DNA of 64,000 nt. Source: SPCO01 sp964427285. GTDB taxonomy: Bacteria > Chloroflexota > Limnocylindria > Limnocylindrales > CSP1-4. The notes under the pieces are model-generated. The model was not told the origin of the DNA. It did not search any database and saw only the letters and a program-made list of their open reading frames with translations. Each line of letters opens with the position of its first letter. Within the stretch, counting starts at the first letter, position 1. This document shows, piece by piece, positions 26,306-35,110 of this stretch. The stretch lies in contig CAYRTS010000003.1 of NCBI GenBank assembly GCA_964427285.1, forward strand, positions 28,897-92,896, read 5' to 3'. The translations under genes and the position numbers were made by a program.

Positions 26306-27355
26306 TCAATCCGTCATTGGTGCGGCCGTGGACGCCCGGACGACGAGCTCCGTGGGCATGGTCAGACGGACCTCCGCAATCGGCCGCCCCTCCAGGCGAT
26401 CGATCAGCAGGTGAGCGCCCGCGACCCCCATCGCCAGCTGGGGTACGCGCACCGTCGTGAGCGCGGGCTCGAGCAAGCCGGCCAACGGGATGTCGTTGAA
26501 GCCGACGATCGACAGGTCGCCCGGGACATGAGCGCCGATCTCGCGGAGTCGCTGGAGCATGCCAATGGCGATCAGGTCGTTGGCGGCGAAGACCGCCGTC
26601 GGCCGGGCAGGCCCGGCGAGCATGATCCGGAGCGCCTGCTGGCCGGCCTCTTCGGAGAACGCATCGGCCTCGATCACGAGCTGAGGCTCGTCGGCCAAAC
26701 CGTACGCGAGGACCCCGGCTCGGTACCCCTCGCGCCGGTCGACGCCCGTCGTCGTGTTCTGTGGGCCGGCGATGTGGCCGACCCTGCGGTGGCCAAGAGC
26801 GGCCAAATGGCCGACGACCTCGACGGCCGCGGCGTGGTTGTCGACGACGACGGCGAGGTCTTCGGTGCTGCGGGTCGCTCGATTGAGCAGGACGAACGGG
26901 AAAGCCTCCTCGCGCAACCCGGCGATCGTATCGTCGGCCATCTGCGAGGACGCGATAAGCAGTCCGTCGACCTGTCGCTCGCGGAGGACGCGCAAGTAGG
27001 TCGCCTCCCGTTGCGGCTCGTCATTCGAGTTGCACAGGATGATGTTGTAGCCCCGCTCGAGGGCTGCGTCTTCGGCGCCCTTGATGATTGACGAGAAGAA
27101 CGGGTTCCTGATGTCCGGGACCAGCATTCCGAGCGTCAGCGTCCGCTGCAGGCGAAGGCTGCGGGCGATGGCCGAGGGCCGGTAGCCAAGGCGGTCGGCG
27201 GCGGCCAGGACACGTTGCCGCGTCTCCGGTGCGAAGGCGCCCCACTTGACGCTCGCCGTGGCGTGGTCGTTCAGGACGCGTGACACCGTGGACGGGTGCA
27301 CCCCGGCTTCGGTCGCCACATCGGTGATCGTCGTTCGAGTTTTCGCAGTGCGCAT
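26306..27355 (-). CDS. LacI-family transcriptional regulator, copy 1
   Basis: The 349-residue repressor has an N-terminal helix-turn-helix (TITDVATEAGVHPSTVSRVL) and a periplasmic-binding-type ligand domain ending TELVVRAST. The hinge helix region carries about six extra residues (DHATASVKWGAFAPETRQ) compared with typical LacI proteins, which may change half-site spacing or specificity. Its promoter contains a copy of the operator found at 12771, 25407 and 28511, so it probably represses itself and those operons. The effector is likely a cyclitol or its breakdown product. Confidence 0.88.
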   Translation of the reverse strand: MRTAKTRTTITDVATEAGVHPSTVSRVLNDHATASVKWGAFAPETRQRVLAAADRLGYRPSAIARSLRLQRTLTLGMLVPDIRNPFFSSIIKGAEDAALERGYNIILCNSNDEPQREATYLRVLRERQVDGLLIASSQMADDTIAGLREEAFPFVLLNRATRSTEDLAVVVDNHAAAVEVVGHLAALGHRRVGHIAGPQNTTTGVDRREGYRAGVLAYGLADEPQLVIEADAFSEEAGQQALRIMLAGPARPTAVFAANDLIAIGMLQRLREIGAHVPGDLSIVGFNDIPLAGLLEPALTTVRVPQLAMGVAGAHLLIDRLEGRPIAEVRLTMPTELVVRASTAAPMTD

Positions 27356-27377
27356 CTCGCTACCGCCGTGCGCTGTC

Positions 27378-27422
27378 CGAAATCGATTGCTCAGGGTACC
27401 GCCGGGGCAGGATGATGGTCAA
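27378..27422 (-). promoter_or_regulatory. Promoter and LacI-like operator of LacI copy 1
   Basis: Minus strand: -35 TTGACC (27417-27422), 18 bases, -10 TACCCT (27393-27398), then AGCAATCGATTTCG (27378-27391). The -35 overlaps the stop codon of the upstream alcohol dehydrogenase gene. The operator is the weakest match of the five. Confidence 0.55.
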
Positions 27423-28408
27423 GCGGAGGGCGACATTCGAATGTGGACCTTGATGTTGCGGCCCGTGTCCCGGGCCGCCGCCAGAGCCTCATCGGCACGG
27501 CTCAGGGGGATGGTGGCGGTCACGATTCGTGACGGATCGACGCCGCCGCTCGCGATAAAGCGGATCGTCTGCGGCCAGACGCCGACGGAACCGATCAGCC
27601 CTCGCAGCCGGAGCGCCTTCGACTGGATCAGGCCAAGCGGCGCCGACACCGTCGAGCCGACGTTGATGCCGGCGTAGGCAATGCGCCCCGAATGTGCCGC
27701 GATCTCGAGCGCAAGCGCCATCGCGGACGGCGCTCCGGCCGCCTCGATGACGGCGTCGAAGCCGCGGCCGTGGGTCAGGTCGGCGACGCCATGGAGGAAG
27801 TCACCCGAGGTCGGATCGAGGGTCGCGGTTGCCCCGAGGTCGAGGGCCATGTCGCGACGTCGAGGCTGCGGTTCGATGACCACCACCCGGGCGTTGTTGG
27901 CCGAGACCGCGAGCAGGGATAGGAGCCCGATCGGACCGCCTCCCAGCACCGCGACGGTATCGCTCGGGTCCACGCCGCCGAGACAGGTCACCGCCTTGTA
28001 CGCAACGCTGAAGGGCTCCACCAGTGCGGCCTGCGTGTAGGTCATTGACTCCGGGATCCTGTGGAGCCACTCCGCCTTTGCCTTGAATAGCTCCGCCGCG
28101 GCGCCGCTGATGTTGAATCCGAAGTGATCGCGACCGCCGGGTCCCACGGCGCACTCGCCGACGACTCGATCGCCGGGTCGGAGACCGGAGACGGCCGATC
28201 CGACCTCAACGATGTCTCCGGCCCACTCGTGCCCGGGGATGATCGGGTAGGTGAAGGGAATGATGTAGCGCCCCTCGAGGAGTTCGAAGTCGGAGTGACA
28301 GATCCCGACGGTATGCGGGCGGATCAGAACGTCGTCCGCGCCGATCGCCGGCGAGTCGACCTCCAGGACGGCGGCGTCATTAGGACCCGAGTAGACGAGT
28401 GCCTTCAT
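27419..28408 (-). CDS. Medium-chain alcohol dehydrogenase, zinc type, without the structural zinc lobe
   Basis: The 329-residue enzyme begins at ATG 28408. Catalytic ligands are present (VGICHSD and IIPGHEWAGDIV) and the Rossmann motif is LGGGPIGLLSLL. The loop that normally holds four structural cysteines reads ECAVGPGGRDHFGFNISG and lacks them, unlike the alcohol dehydrogenase at 20268. It is divergent from the DegT copy 2 gene with 135 bases between, and is followed by the LacI copy 1 gene. It probably oxidises a polyol or cyclitol. Confidence 0.82.
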   Translation of the reverse strand: MKALVYSGPNDAAVLEVDSPAIGADDVLIRPHTVGICHSDFELLEGRYIIPFTYPIIPGHEWAGDIVEVGSAVSGLRPGDRVVGECAVGPGGRDHFGFNISGAAAELFKAKAEWLHRIPESMTYTQAALVEPFSVAYKAVTCLGGVDPSDTVAVLGGGPIGLLSLLAVSANNARVVVIEPQPRRRDMALDLGATATLDPTSGDFLHGVADLTHGRGFDAVIEAAGAPSAMALALEIAAHSGRIAYAGINVGSTVSAPLGLIQSKALRLRGLIGSVGVWPQTIRFIASGGVDPSRIVTATIPLSRADEALAAARDTGRNIKVHIRMSPSA

Positions 28409-28476
28409 CTGCTGAACCTCCGGGACGCACGGATCGCGCCCTTCCTGCGGGGGGCGGCGAGCAAAGGGCGGCTCCA

Positions 28477-28524
28477 TTGACGCCACCACTGGGCCGATGC
28501 TACCATCTTGTGCAATCGTTTGCG
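28477..28524 (+). promoter_or_regulatory. Promoter and LacI operator of DegT copy 2
   Basis: -35 TTGACG (28477-28482), 18-base spacer, -10 TACCAT (28501-28506), four bases, then TGCAATCGTTTGCG (28511-28524). AAGGAGG and the ATG at 28544 follow. The clearest example of the shared promoter design. Confidence 0.75.
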
Positions 28525-28543
28525 CGCAAGGAGGCCATTGATC

Positions 28544-29776
28544 ATGTCCGGCCCAGGTACTGACCTCATCGGCGCCGAGGAACTCGCCGAACTCGCCGAA
28601 GTGATCGCCAGCCGCCACCTCAGCCGCTTCGGTCCCGATGATCCGAGCTTTCCGGCCAAGGTCCGCAAGTTCGAGGAGACGGTCGCCGAGCTGGCTGGGA
28701 CGGACTATGCCCTGGCCGTCAACTCCGGCACGAGCGCCCTGTTCCTGGCCCTGGTCGGGCTCGGGGTCGGACCCGGCGACGAAGTCATCGTGCCGGGCTT
28801 CACCTACGTCGCGACGATTTCCGCGGTGGTCTACGCCCGGGCGCGGCCGGTCCTGGCCGAAATTGATGAGACGTTCGACCTCGACCCGGCCGATGTCGAG
28901 GCACGGATCACCCCGCGGACCCGGGCGATCATCGCCGTCCATATGCTGGGTAACCCGGCCCGGATCGCCGAGTTGCGTGCAGTGGCCGATCGGCACGGGC
29001 TCGCCTTGATCGAGGACTGCGCGCAGGCGTTCGGGGCGACGTATGGCGGTCGCTGGGTGGGCGCGCATGGAGCCGTCGGGACCTACAGCTTCAATGACTT
29101 CAAAACGATCACCTGTGGCGATGGCGGGATGCTCGTCACCAACGACGAGGATCTCTACCGCCGCGCCTTCGCCATGCACGACCAGGGGCACAGCCCGAAC
29201 CGGCGCGGCGTCGAAATCGGCAATCGGCCATTCCTCGGGCTGAACTTCCGGATGACCGAGCTCGCAGGCGCGGTGCTCCTCGCCCAGGTCCGCCGACTCG
29301 ACTGGATCCGGGACCACCTTCGCGCGAATCGCGACATCGTCCAGGACATCATCGGCGAGGTGCGTGGCATCGAGTTCCGGACGCTACCGGATCCTGCTGG
29401 CGATCTGGCCACCCACCTCGTCGTGATCTTCCCCGACGCGGCCACAGCCGGCGCGGTGACCGCCGAACTCGGCTCGAACACGCTTGCGACGAGCGGCTGG
29501 CACGTCTACACGCACATGGAGCACGTGCTGACCGGACGGACGATCACCGGCCGTGGCTGTCCGTTCGACTGTACGTGCACGGACGAACGGCCGGCTTCGC
29601 ACCAGGCGGGGATGCTCCCCGCAACGGACCGGCTGCTCGAGCGATCGATGAGTTTCTCGATCGGCGTCAGCGATCCGCACCTTGCCCCGTTCGGCCTCCG
29701 GATGCGCGACGGCGACGACGTCGCGCGGGCCCAGGCCGAACGTTTCCGGTCGGTCGCGTCGCGCATCCTGGCCTAG
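28544..29776 (+). CDS. DegT/DnrJ/EryC1/StrS-family aminotransferase, copy 2
   Basis: The 410-residue PLP enzyme is closely similar along its whole length to the copy at 11513-12754 (PGDEVIVPGFTYVATISAVV, IEDCAQAFGA, AFAMHDQGHSPNRRG, GWHVYTHMEHVL and GCPFDC recur). Here the phosphate-binding loop is canonical (VNSGTSALFLAL), and the Schiff-base Lys is in FNDFKTITCGDGG. ATG 28544 follows AAGGAGG. It stands alone behind its own LacI operator and ends directly against the stop of the convergent LacI copy 2 gene. Expected reaction: transamination of a keto-cyclitol or keto-sugar. Confidence 0.85.
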   Translation: MSGPGTDLIGAEELAELAEVIASRHLSRFGPDDPSFPAKVRKFEETVAELAGTDYALAVNSGTSALFLALVGLGVGPGDEVIVPGFTYVATISAVVYARARPVLAEIDETFDLDPADVEARITPRTRAIIAVHMLGNPARIAELRAVADRHGLALIEDCAQAFGATYGGRWVGAHGAVGTYSFNDFKTITCGDGGMLVTNDEDLYRRAFAMHDQGHSPNRRGVEIGNRPFLGLNFRMTELAGAVLLAQVRRLDWIRDHLRANRDIVQDIIGEVRGIEFRTLPDPAGDLATHLVVIFPDAATAGAVTAELGSNTLATSGWHVYTHMEHVLTGRTITGRGCPFDCTCTDERPASHQAGMLPATDRLLERSMSFSIGVSDPHLAPFGLRMRDGDDVARAQAERFRSVASRILA

Positions 29777-30823
29777 CTATTTGCTGACGATGTCGCGCGC
29801 GGGCGTGCTCTCGCCGACGATCAGTCGGACCGGCAGGACCTCGGACGCCGGCATGGATCCGTCCCGGGCGGATGCCACCAGCATCTCCACCGCCCGTCGC
29901 CCAAGATCAACCGATGGCACCGCCACGGTCGTCAGTCGAGGGTGCGATCGGCCAGCCTGGGCAATCCCGTCGAAACCGGCGACGGCGATGTCGCCCGGAA
30001 CGTCGAGGTGGGTCATGCGGAGCGCATCCATCAAGGCAAGAGCGAGCTTGTCGTCGTAGCAGATGACGGCGTCGGGACGATCGAGGGCGAGCGAATTGGC
30101 GACGATCGACGGGTCTCGCCAGCCGGTGACACCGGCATCGTAGGCGCGAAGACGCTCGCCGACGAGGCTGCTGAGCATTCCCCGCGCGGCAGAACGCCTG
30201 ATCAGATCCGAGGCGCCGCCGCCCGCACCGACATACGCGATCCGCCGGTAGCCTCGCTCGACGAGGTGTCCCACGGTGGCCGCCACGCCGGCGGCGTCGT
30301 CGCTTCGCAGGACCCCGCCGTCCGGGGGCCCGTCCCCATTGGCAAGACCCGGGTACTCGGGTTTCACGAAGACGATGCGTTCCTTCGACACCTGCGCGTA
30401 GACCTCGGCGGGAGGGCTCACGCACGACGCGAGGGCGATGCCGTCGGCGCGATGCTCGACGAACGCGTTGAGCGCCCGCTGCTCTCGAGCCGAATCGCGG
30501 AGCCCGGTCATGATGAAGACGGCATACCCGAGATCAGTGGCCGCCTCCTCGAATCCCGCCGCCACCTGGCCGTGCACCGGATCGGCAAGGTCGTCGAGCA
30601 GGAGCCCGAGGATGTGCGTCCGCCGGGAACGCAGACTGCGCGCCGCGGCGTTGGGCGCGTACCCCAACGTTACGGCCGCGGCTCGTACGGCGGCGCGGGT
30701 CGGCTCACCGATCCGCGGGTCGTCCTGGAGGGCACGCGACGCGGTCGACTCCGACGTGTCGGCCGCGCGCGCGACGTCGGCCAGCGTGACTCGCGGTTCG
30801 GTCGCGCTCCGCTCGTCGGACAC
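29777..30823 (-). CDS. LacI-family transcriptional regulator, copy 2
   Basis: A 348-residue repressor: N-terminal HTH in VTLADVARAADTSESTASRA, hinge GYAPNAAARSLRSRRT, then a ligand-binding domain with VAGFDGIAQAGR. The GTG start is preceded by GAGGAGG. It is clearly different from copy 1, but an operator of the same type sits in its promoter at 30884, so the two regulators may compete for, or divide, one set of sites. The stop lies immediately next to the DegT copy 2 stop with no space for a conventional terminator. Confidence 0.88.
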   Translation of the reverse strand: MSDERSATEPRVTLADVARAADTSESTASRALQDDPRIGEPTRAAVRAAAVTLGYAPNAAARSLRSRRTHILGLLLDDLADPVHGQVAAGFEEAATDLGYAVFIMTGLRDSAREQRALNAFVEHRADGIALASCVSPPAEVYAQVSKERIVFVKPEYPGLANGDGPPDGGVLRSDDAAGVAATVGHLVERGYRRIAYVGAGGGASDLIRRSAARGMLSSLVGERLRAYDAGVTGWRDPSIVANSLALDRPDAVICYDDKLALALMDALRMTHLDVPGDIAVAGFDGIAQAGRSHPRLTTVAVPSVDLGRRAVEMLVASARDGSMPASEVLPVRLIVGESTPARDIVSK

Positions 30824-30883
30824 CGGCGGCCTCCTCGTGCAGATCTACCGGGAATCCCCGTTCGGAGGCCTGACGGGGACCCG

Positions 30884-30931
30884 TGCAATCGGTTGCGCAG
30901 CACGCTAGCATACGGCGACGAGAGGCGTCAA
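30884..30931 (-). promoter_or_regulatory. LacI operator and promoter of LacI copy 2
   Basis: Minus strand: -35 TTGACG (30926-30931), 18 bases, -10 TAGCGT (30902-30907), four bases, then CGCAACCGATTGCA (30884-30897). The site also lies about 110 bases upstream of the divergent hydrolase gene at 31008, which it may influence. Confidence 0.65.
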
Positions 30932-31007
30932 TCCGGGAGCGTCGCGTGGGATGGGAGGATTGGCAGATGGCGCACACGATGAGGAAAGCGTCGGGGGAGG
31001 ATCGGCG

Positions 31008-33623
31008 ATGACGCCGCTGGCCAGGCGAGTGGCCACGTCATTGGCCACGCCGATCGATCTGCGCCGGCAGCGTGACGCCAGTGACGACGACCTCGCCGCC
31101 CGGCTCCACCCGGCCTACCGCGAGTCGATCGGTCGCATCCCGGTCGGTCGGCAGGTCTTCCGCGGGCTGCCATTCTGGCTGGCCGGGCCGGCGGCTCGGC
31201 GCCGCTGGATCGTGCTGGACCGGACGGTCGAGGTGGACCTGCGGTCATACGGGTCGGCCAGTCACGTGGTGATCGCCCATTTCTGCGACGCCTGGCAAGG
31301 ACCGCAGGGGCGTCGACCCGACGACCTGCCGGTCGGTTGGGTCGAGGCCGTCGGCCAGGACCTCGCCCGCTACACGCTCACTCCCGTCGCCGGTCCACCG
31401 GCCGGCGGGCTGATCCGGCGACGGTTCGAGGTCAATGAGGGCATCATCGGCTGGGGACAGGGTGCGTTCGCCGCCCATCCGCACCGGTTCGACGAGCCGC
31501 TCGACTGGCGCGGGCCCTATCCCGCTTCGGAACCGCCTCGCTACGCAGCGCCGGGGCAGGCCGGCCTGCTGGCGATGCTCCCGGGCGCGTGGGGGCCGGC
31601 GCAGACCGGCGTGGCCGACAGTGTCCCGAGCCCGACGAACGAGATCGTGCTGTGGCTGCACGAGATCGAAGTCCCCGGCGGATCAACCGGCCTGGCTCGT
31701 CTGCGCATGGAGCCGTTGGCCTTGCCGCGCGACGGGAACGTCGTCGTCGTCGCGGCGATCACCGTGTTCCGGGGGACCGACTCGCCGCTCCGTCTTGAGC
31801 CAAGGCGAACGCTGCGGATCGAGGGCCACCCCGCGAGTGACGGCCCAGGTGCGCGCAGCCGACCATCGGTCCGGGTCGATCTCGGCCAGGTCATCCGGGA
31901 ACGGGCAGCCCCGGCTCCTCGCGGCCCGGCCAGTTGGCCGGCCGATTCGATCGCGGGTTGGGGGAGCGCACGGACCACGGTCGCTTCCTCGGCCACACTC
32001 GTCGACATCGCCATGGCGCGGGATGCCACGATCTCGCTCAATGACGAGGTCGTGCCGGCGCGGCAGCTTCCAGCGGATGGCCGACCGCGTCGGTTCGGCG
32101 GGGTCACGATTGAGCCCCTGCCGCTGGCGACCCGCCGAGTCCAGGTCGAAGTCGTCGACACCGCGACCGGTGAACCGATGCCGGCGCGTGTCCATTTCCG
32201 TGCCGCGGACGGCCGCTACCTGCCGCCGCTCGGCCATCGCGAGGAAATCAACCCAGGCCTGAATGAGGATGTCGGAGCCGACCTGATCCTCGGCGACACG
32301 CCGTACGCGTATGTATCGGGCCGCTTCGCGATCGATCTGCCGGTCGGCACCGTCCACATCGAGGCGGTCCATGGTTTCGACCATCGGCCGCTCCGGCGAT
32401 CCATCGAGGTCGACGGGGGAACGGAACCGCTCGTGCTGGCCCTCGAGCCCGTCCCTGGACCGACAGGTGAGGACTGGGTGGCGGCCGACAGCCACGTCCA
32501 CTTCATCTCGCCGACGTCGGCCCTCCTCCAGGCCCAGGCCGAGGGAGTCGAGATCGTCAACCTTCTCGCGACGCAGTGGGGCGATCACCACACGAGCGTC
32601 ACCGATCTGCCGATCGCCGCGGTGCACGACCGGTCCGGGCGCCACATCGTCGTGATGGGCAGCGAGAACCGCCAGAACATGCTCGGCCATATCGGCCTGC
32701 TCGGCGCCGCCAGCGCGATTCTGCCGATGGCCAGTGGCGGCTCGCCGGAGGGTCGCATGGGTGATCCCCTGAGCATGCTCATGGCGGACTGGGCGGACGC
32801 GGTGCGTGCGCAGCATGGGCTGGCGCTGGCAGTCCACTTCCCACTGCCCTATGCCGAGGTCGCCGCCGACATCGTGGCCGGCAAGATCGATGCAGTAGAG
32901 ATGCAGGCGCTGACGCCCGGCGTCGATGGTCCATCGATCCGGGAGTGGTACCGCTTCCTCAACTGCGGCTTCCGGCTGCCGGTTGTCGGTGGCACGGACA
33001 AGATGTCGGCCGAGATCCCGCTCGGCGGGATCCGGACCTATGCCCGCCTCGCGGCCGGGCTGGAGCTGTCGTTCGAGGCGTGGGCGGACGCGGTCCGCGC
33101 TGGCCGGACGTTCGTCTCGTCGGGCCCATTGATCGAGTTCGTCGTCGACGGCCGCGAGCCTGGTGACGTCATCGCGTTCGGATCGGGCGGTGGGACCGTC
33201 GAGGTCCGAGCGAGCGCGTGGGCCGCGCTCCCTGTCATCGATGGGATCGAGCTCATCCACGATGGCGCGGTCGTGGCGTCGACCAAGGCAGCGGGAGGCA
33301 CGGATCGCCTGGCCCTCGCCGAGCGGGTGACCGTCAAGAACGGTGGCTGGCTGGCGGCCCGGGTCACGAGCGGCGAGCAGATCCCGTCGGCCTTCGCCAC
33401 CAGCATGGGCGCCCATACCTCGCCGGTGTATCTCGAGGTGGGCGGGCGACCGGCCTTCAGCGCAGCCGATGCCGCGGTCATCGGGACGATCATCGACGGG
33501 GCACGGACCTGGGTTGAATCGATCGCGACCGTCGCGTCCGGGGCCGACCGGCGGCGGCTGGCCGGCTACTTCGAGACCAGTCGGGCCCGCCTCGACGCGA
33601 TGATCCGCGAGCACGCGAGGTAA
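31008..33623 (+). CDS. CehA/McbA-family metallohydrolase with PHP domain
   Basis: An 871-residue protein from ATG 31008, behind GGGGGAGG. The first 350 or so residues are a beta-rich region without a clear family; residues about 370-480 resemble carboxypeptidase-regulatory-like repeats. From about 490 comes a PHP-type hydrolase core: WVAADSHVHFIS, ATQWGDHHTS, GSENRQNMLGHIGLLG, AVHFPLPYAE, AVEMQALTP and VVGGTDKMS, which hold the metal-binding His/Asp/Glu set. CehA/McbA relatives hydrolyse carbamates, but many have unknown substrates. It stands downstream of the LacI site at 30884 and may belong to the same regulon. Confidence 0.75.
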   Translation: MTPLARRVATSLATPIDLRRQRDASDDDLAARLHPAYRESIGRIPVGRQVFRGLPFWLAGPAARRRWIVLDRTVEVDLRSYGSASHVVIAHFCDAWQGPQGRRPDDLPVGWVEAVGQDLARYTLTPVAGPPAGGLIRRRFEVNEGIIGWGQGAFAAHPHRFDEPLDWRGPYPASEPPRYAAPGQAGLLAMLPGAWGPAQTGVADSVPSPTNEIVLWLHEIEVPGGSTGLARLRMEPLALPRDGNVVVVAAITVFRGTDSPLRLEPRRTLRIEGHPASDGPGARSRPSVRVDLGQVIRERAAPAPRGPASWPADSIAGWGSARTTVASSATLVDIAMARDATISLNDEVVPARQLPADGRPRRFGGVTIEPLPLATRRVQVEVVDTATGEPMPARVHFRAADGRYLPPLGHREEINPGLNEDVGADLILGDTPYAYVSGRFAIDLPVGTVHIEAVHGFDHRPLRRSIEVDGGTEPLVLALEPVPGPTGEDWVAADSHVHFISPTSALLQAQAEGVEIVNLLATQWGDHHTSVTDLPIAAVHDRSGRHIVVMGSENRQNMLGHIGLLGAASAILPMASGGSPEGRMGDPLSMLMADWADAVRAQHGLALAVHFPLPYAEVAADIVAGKIDAVEMQALTPGVDGPSIREWYRFLNCGFRLPVVGGTDKMSAEIPLGGIRTYARLAAGLELSFEAWADAVRAGRTFVSSGPLIEFVVDGREPGDVIAFGSGGGTVEVRASAWAALPVIDGIELIHDGAVVASTKAAGGTDRLALAERVTVKNGGWLAARVTSGEQIPSAFATSMGAHTSPVYLEVGGRPAFSAADAAVIGTIIDGARTWVESIATVASGADRRRLAGYFETSRARLDAMIREHAR

Positions 33624-33641
33624 CGAGGCGCCCCGGGCGGA

Positions 33642-34610
33642 TCAGTCGGCCGCGAGCTCCCGCGCAACACCGGCCAGCGCCTCGAGGGTCGCCGGGTCGA
33701 ACGGCGCCATCCAATCGAACACGACGAGCGATGCGCCCGCTTCGGCCAGCGCGGCCAGCCGGTCGGTGATCATCGAGATCGGGCCCACGAACGGGTTCGC
33801 CGCGGCCGCATCGCGAGCGACAGCTGCCGGCGTCCCGTGACGGGCGAGGATCGCGGCATGGTCGTGCTGCGCAGCCCGCATCGTCGGACGCACGAGGGGC
33901 GAAGGCTGGCCGATCGTCCGGCGGATCGATCCGGGCGACCGACCGACGGACTCGCAATGCGCATCGAGGACGCCGTTCAGCCGGGCGAATTCAACGGGAT
34001 CGTTGCCGTCGGCGTTCCACCAGTCGGCGTAGCGAGCGACGATCCGTAGCGTCCGTTTCTCGCCCGAGCCGCCGATGATCAGCGGGAGTCTCGACTGGAG
34101 TGGCGGCGGGTCATTGACCGCGTCGTGCGCCTCGAACCATCGGCCGGCCAGGGTCACGCGCTCGCCGTCGAGCAGCCCGCGGCAGATCGCGGCAGCCTCT
34201 TCCAGACGGTCGAGTCGCTCCCGCACGGCCGGGTACGGGAAGCCGTACATCCGGTGGTCGCGCTCGTGCCAGCCGGCGCCGATCCCGAGCACCGCCCTCC
34301 CTCCCGACGCGTGATCGAGCGCCGTCGCCATCCGGACGAGCAGGCCCGGGTTGCGGTAGCCGACGCCCGAGACCATGCACCCGAGCCGGATGCGGGAGGT
34401 GGTGGCCACCCACCCGCCCAGGACGGACCAGCCCTCGAAGACTGGCCCATCGACCGGGCCGACCACCGACTCCGGGCCGAGGGCGGGCACGAAATGATCG
34501 TTCGACCATAGCGATTCGAAACCCAGCTCATCGATCGAGCGGCCGGCCGCCATGAGGTCCGGCCACGCGACGTGACTCGCCCAAACCTGGAGGCCGACCG
34601 CGATTCCCAT
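33642..34610 (-). CDS. LLM-class (F420- or flavin-dependent) oxidoreductase
   Basis: A luciferase-like TIM barrel of 322 residues starting at ATG 34610. GFESLWSNDHFVPA, RIRLGCMVSGVGYRNPGLLVRMATALDH and LGIGAGWHERDHRMYGFPYP are hallmarks of F420-dependent LLM oxidoreductases. These enzymes move hydride to or from F420 or FMN on varied substrates. It is the last gene of the molybdenum hydroxylase operon, 17 bases after the CoxS stop, so it may act on the same compound. An F420 role is family-based inference. Confidence 0.85.
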   Translation of the reverse strand: MGIAVGLQVWASHVAWPDLMAAGRSIDELGFESLWSNDHFVPALGPESVVGPVDGPVFEGWSVLGGWVATTSRIRLGCMVSGVGYRNPGLLVRMATALDHASGGRAVLGIGAGWHERDHRMYGFPYPAVRERLDRLEEAAAICRGLLDGERVTLAGRWFEAHDAVNDPPPLQSRLPLIIGGSGEKRTLRIVARYADWWNADGNDPVEFARLNGVLDAHCESVGRSPGSIRRTIGQPSPLVRPTMRAAQHDHAAILARHGTPAAVARDAAAANPFVGPISMITDRLAALAEAGASLVVFDWMAPFDPATLEALAGVARELAAD

Positions 34611-34627
34611 GGCTCGGGCGACTGGGC

Positions 34628-35110
34628 TCAGTCGGCCCTTGTCAGTTCGGCGGCGGCGGCCTGGACGGCTGCGACGATCCCGACATAGCCGGTGCAGCGA
34701 CACAGGTTGCCTGAGAGGCCGGCCCGGATGTCATCCTCGGTTGGGTCCGGGTTGGCGCGCAGGAGGGCGGTCGCGCTGATCAGCATCCCGGGGGTGCAGA
34801 ACCCGCACTGGACGCCGCCGTGCTCGAGGAAGGCCCGCTGCAGCGGATGGAGCGTGGAGCCCGAAGCGAGCCCCTCGACGGTCGTGACCTGGCGACCATC
34901 GGCCTGCAGCGCGAGATACGAGCAGGAATTCACCGGACGGCCGTCGATCAGGACCATGCAGGCGCCGCACTCGGAATCGTCGCAGCCCTCCTTGGATCCG
35001 GTCAGTCCGAGTTCGCCGCGCAGGACGGACAGCAACGTCCGGCCCGGCTCGATCTCCAGTGGGTAGCTCGTTTCGTTCACCTGGAGCGTCACGGGGTAGC
35101 GCACGATCAA
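34628..35110 (-). CDS. Molybdenum hydroxylase small subunit, 2Fe-2S (CoxS/XdhC-like)
   Basis: The 160-residue electron-transfer subunit carries both clusters: GCDDSECGACMVLIDG with a later NSC (plant-type), and VQCGFCTPGM plus LCRCTGYVG (C-terminal cluster). It passes electrons from the molybdenum subunit to the FAD subunit. TTG 35110 overlaps the FAD-subunit stop as TTGA; GTG 35104 is an alternative. A decayed copy of its last 37 codons lies at 5104-5217. Confidence 0.9.
   Translation of the reverse strand: MIVRYPVTLQVNETSYPLEIEPGRTLLSVLRGELGLTGSKEGCDDSECGACMVLIDGRPVNSCSYLALQADGRQVTTVEGLASGSTLHPLQRAFLEHGGVQCGFCTPGMLISATALLRANPDPTEDDIRAGLSGNLCRCTGYVGIVAAVQAAAAELTRAD

Noticed and set aside
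24449..27091. An 880-codon plus-strand open frame across PotA, the cyclase gene and LacI copy 1
   Set aside because: It spans three recognisable minus-strand genes and their promoters; composition is typical antisense.
27419..29317. A 632-codon frame extending the alcohol dehydrogenase upstream
   Set aside because: The extension is antisense to DegT copy 2 and crosses its promoter; ATG 28408 gives the normal N-terminus.
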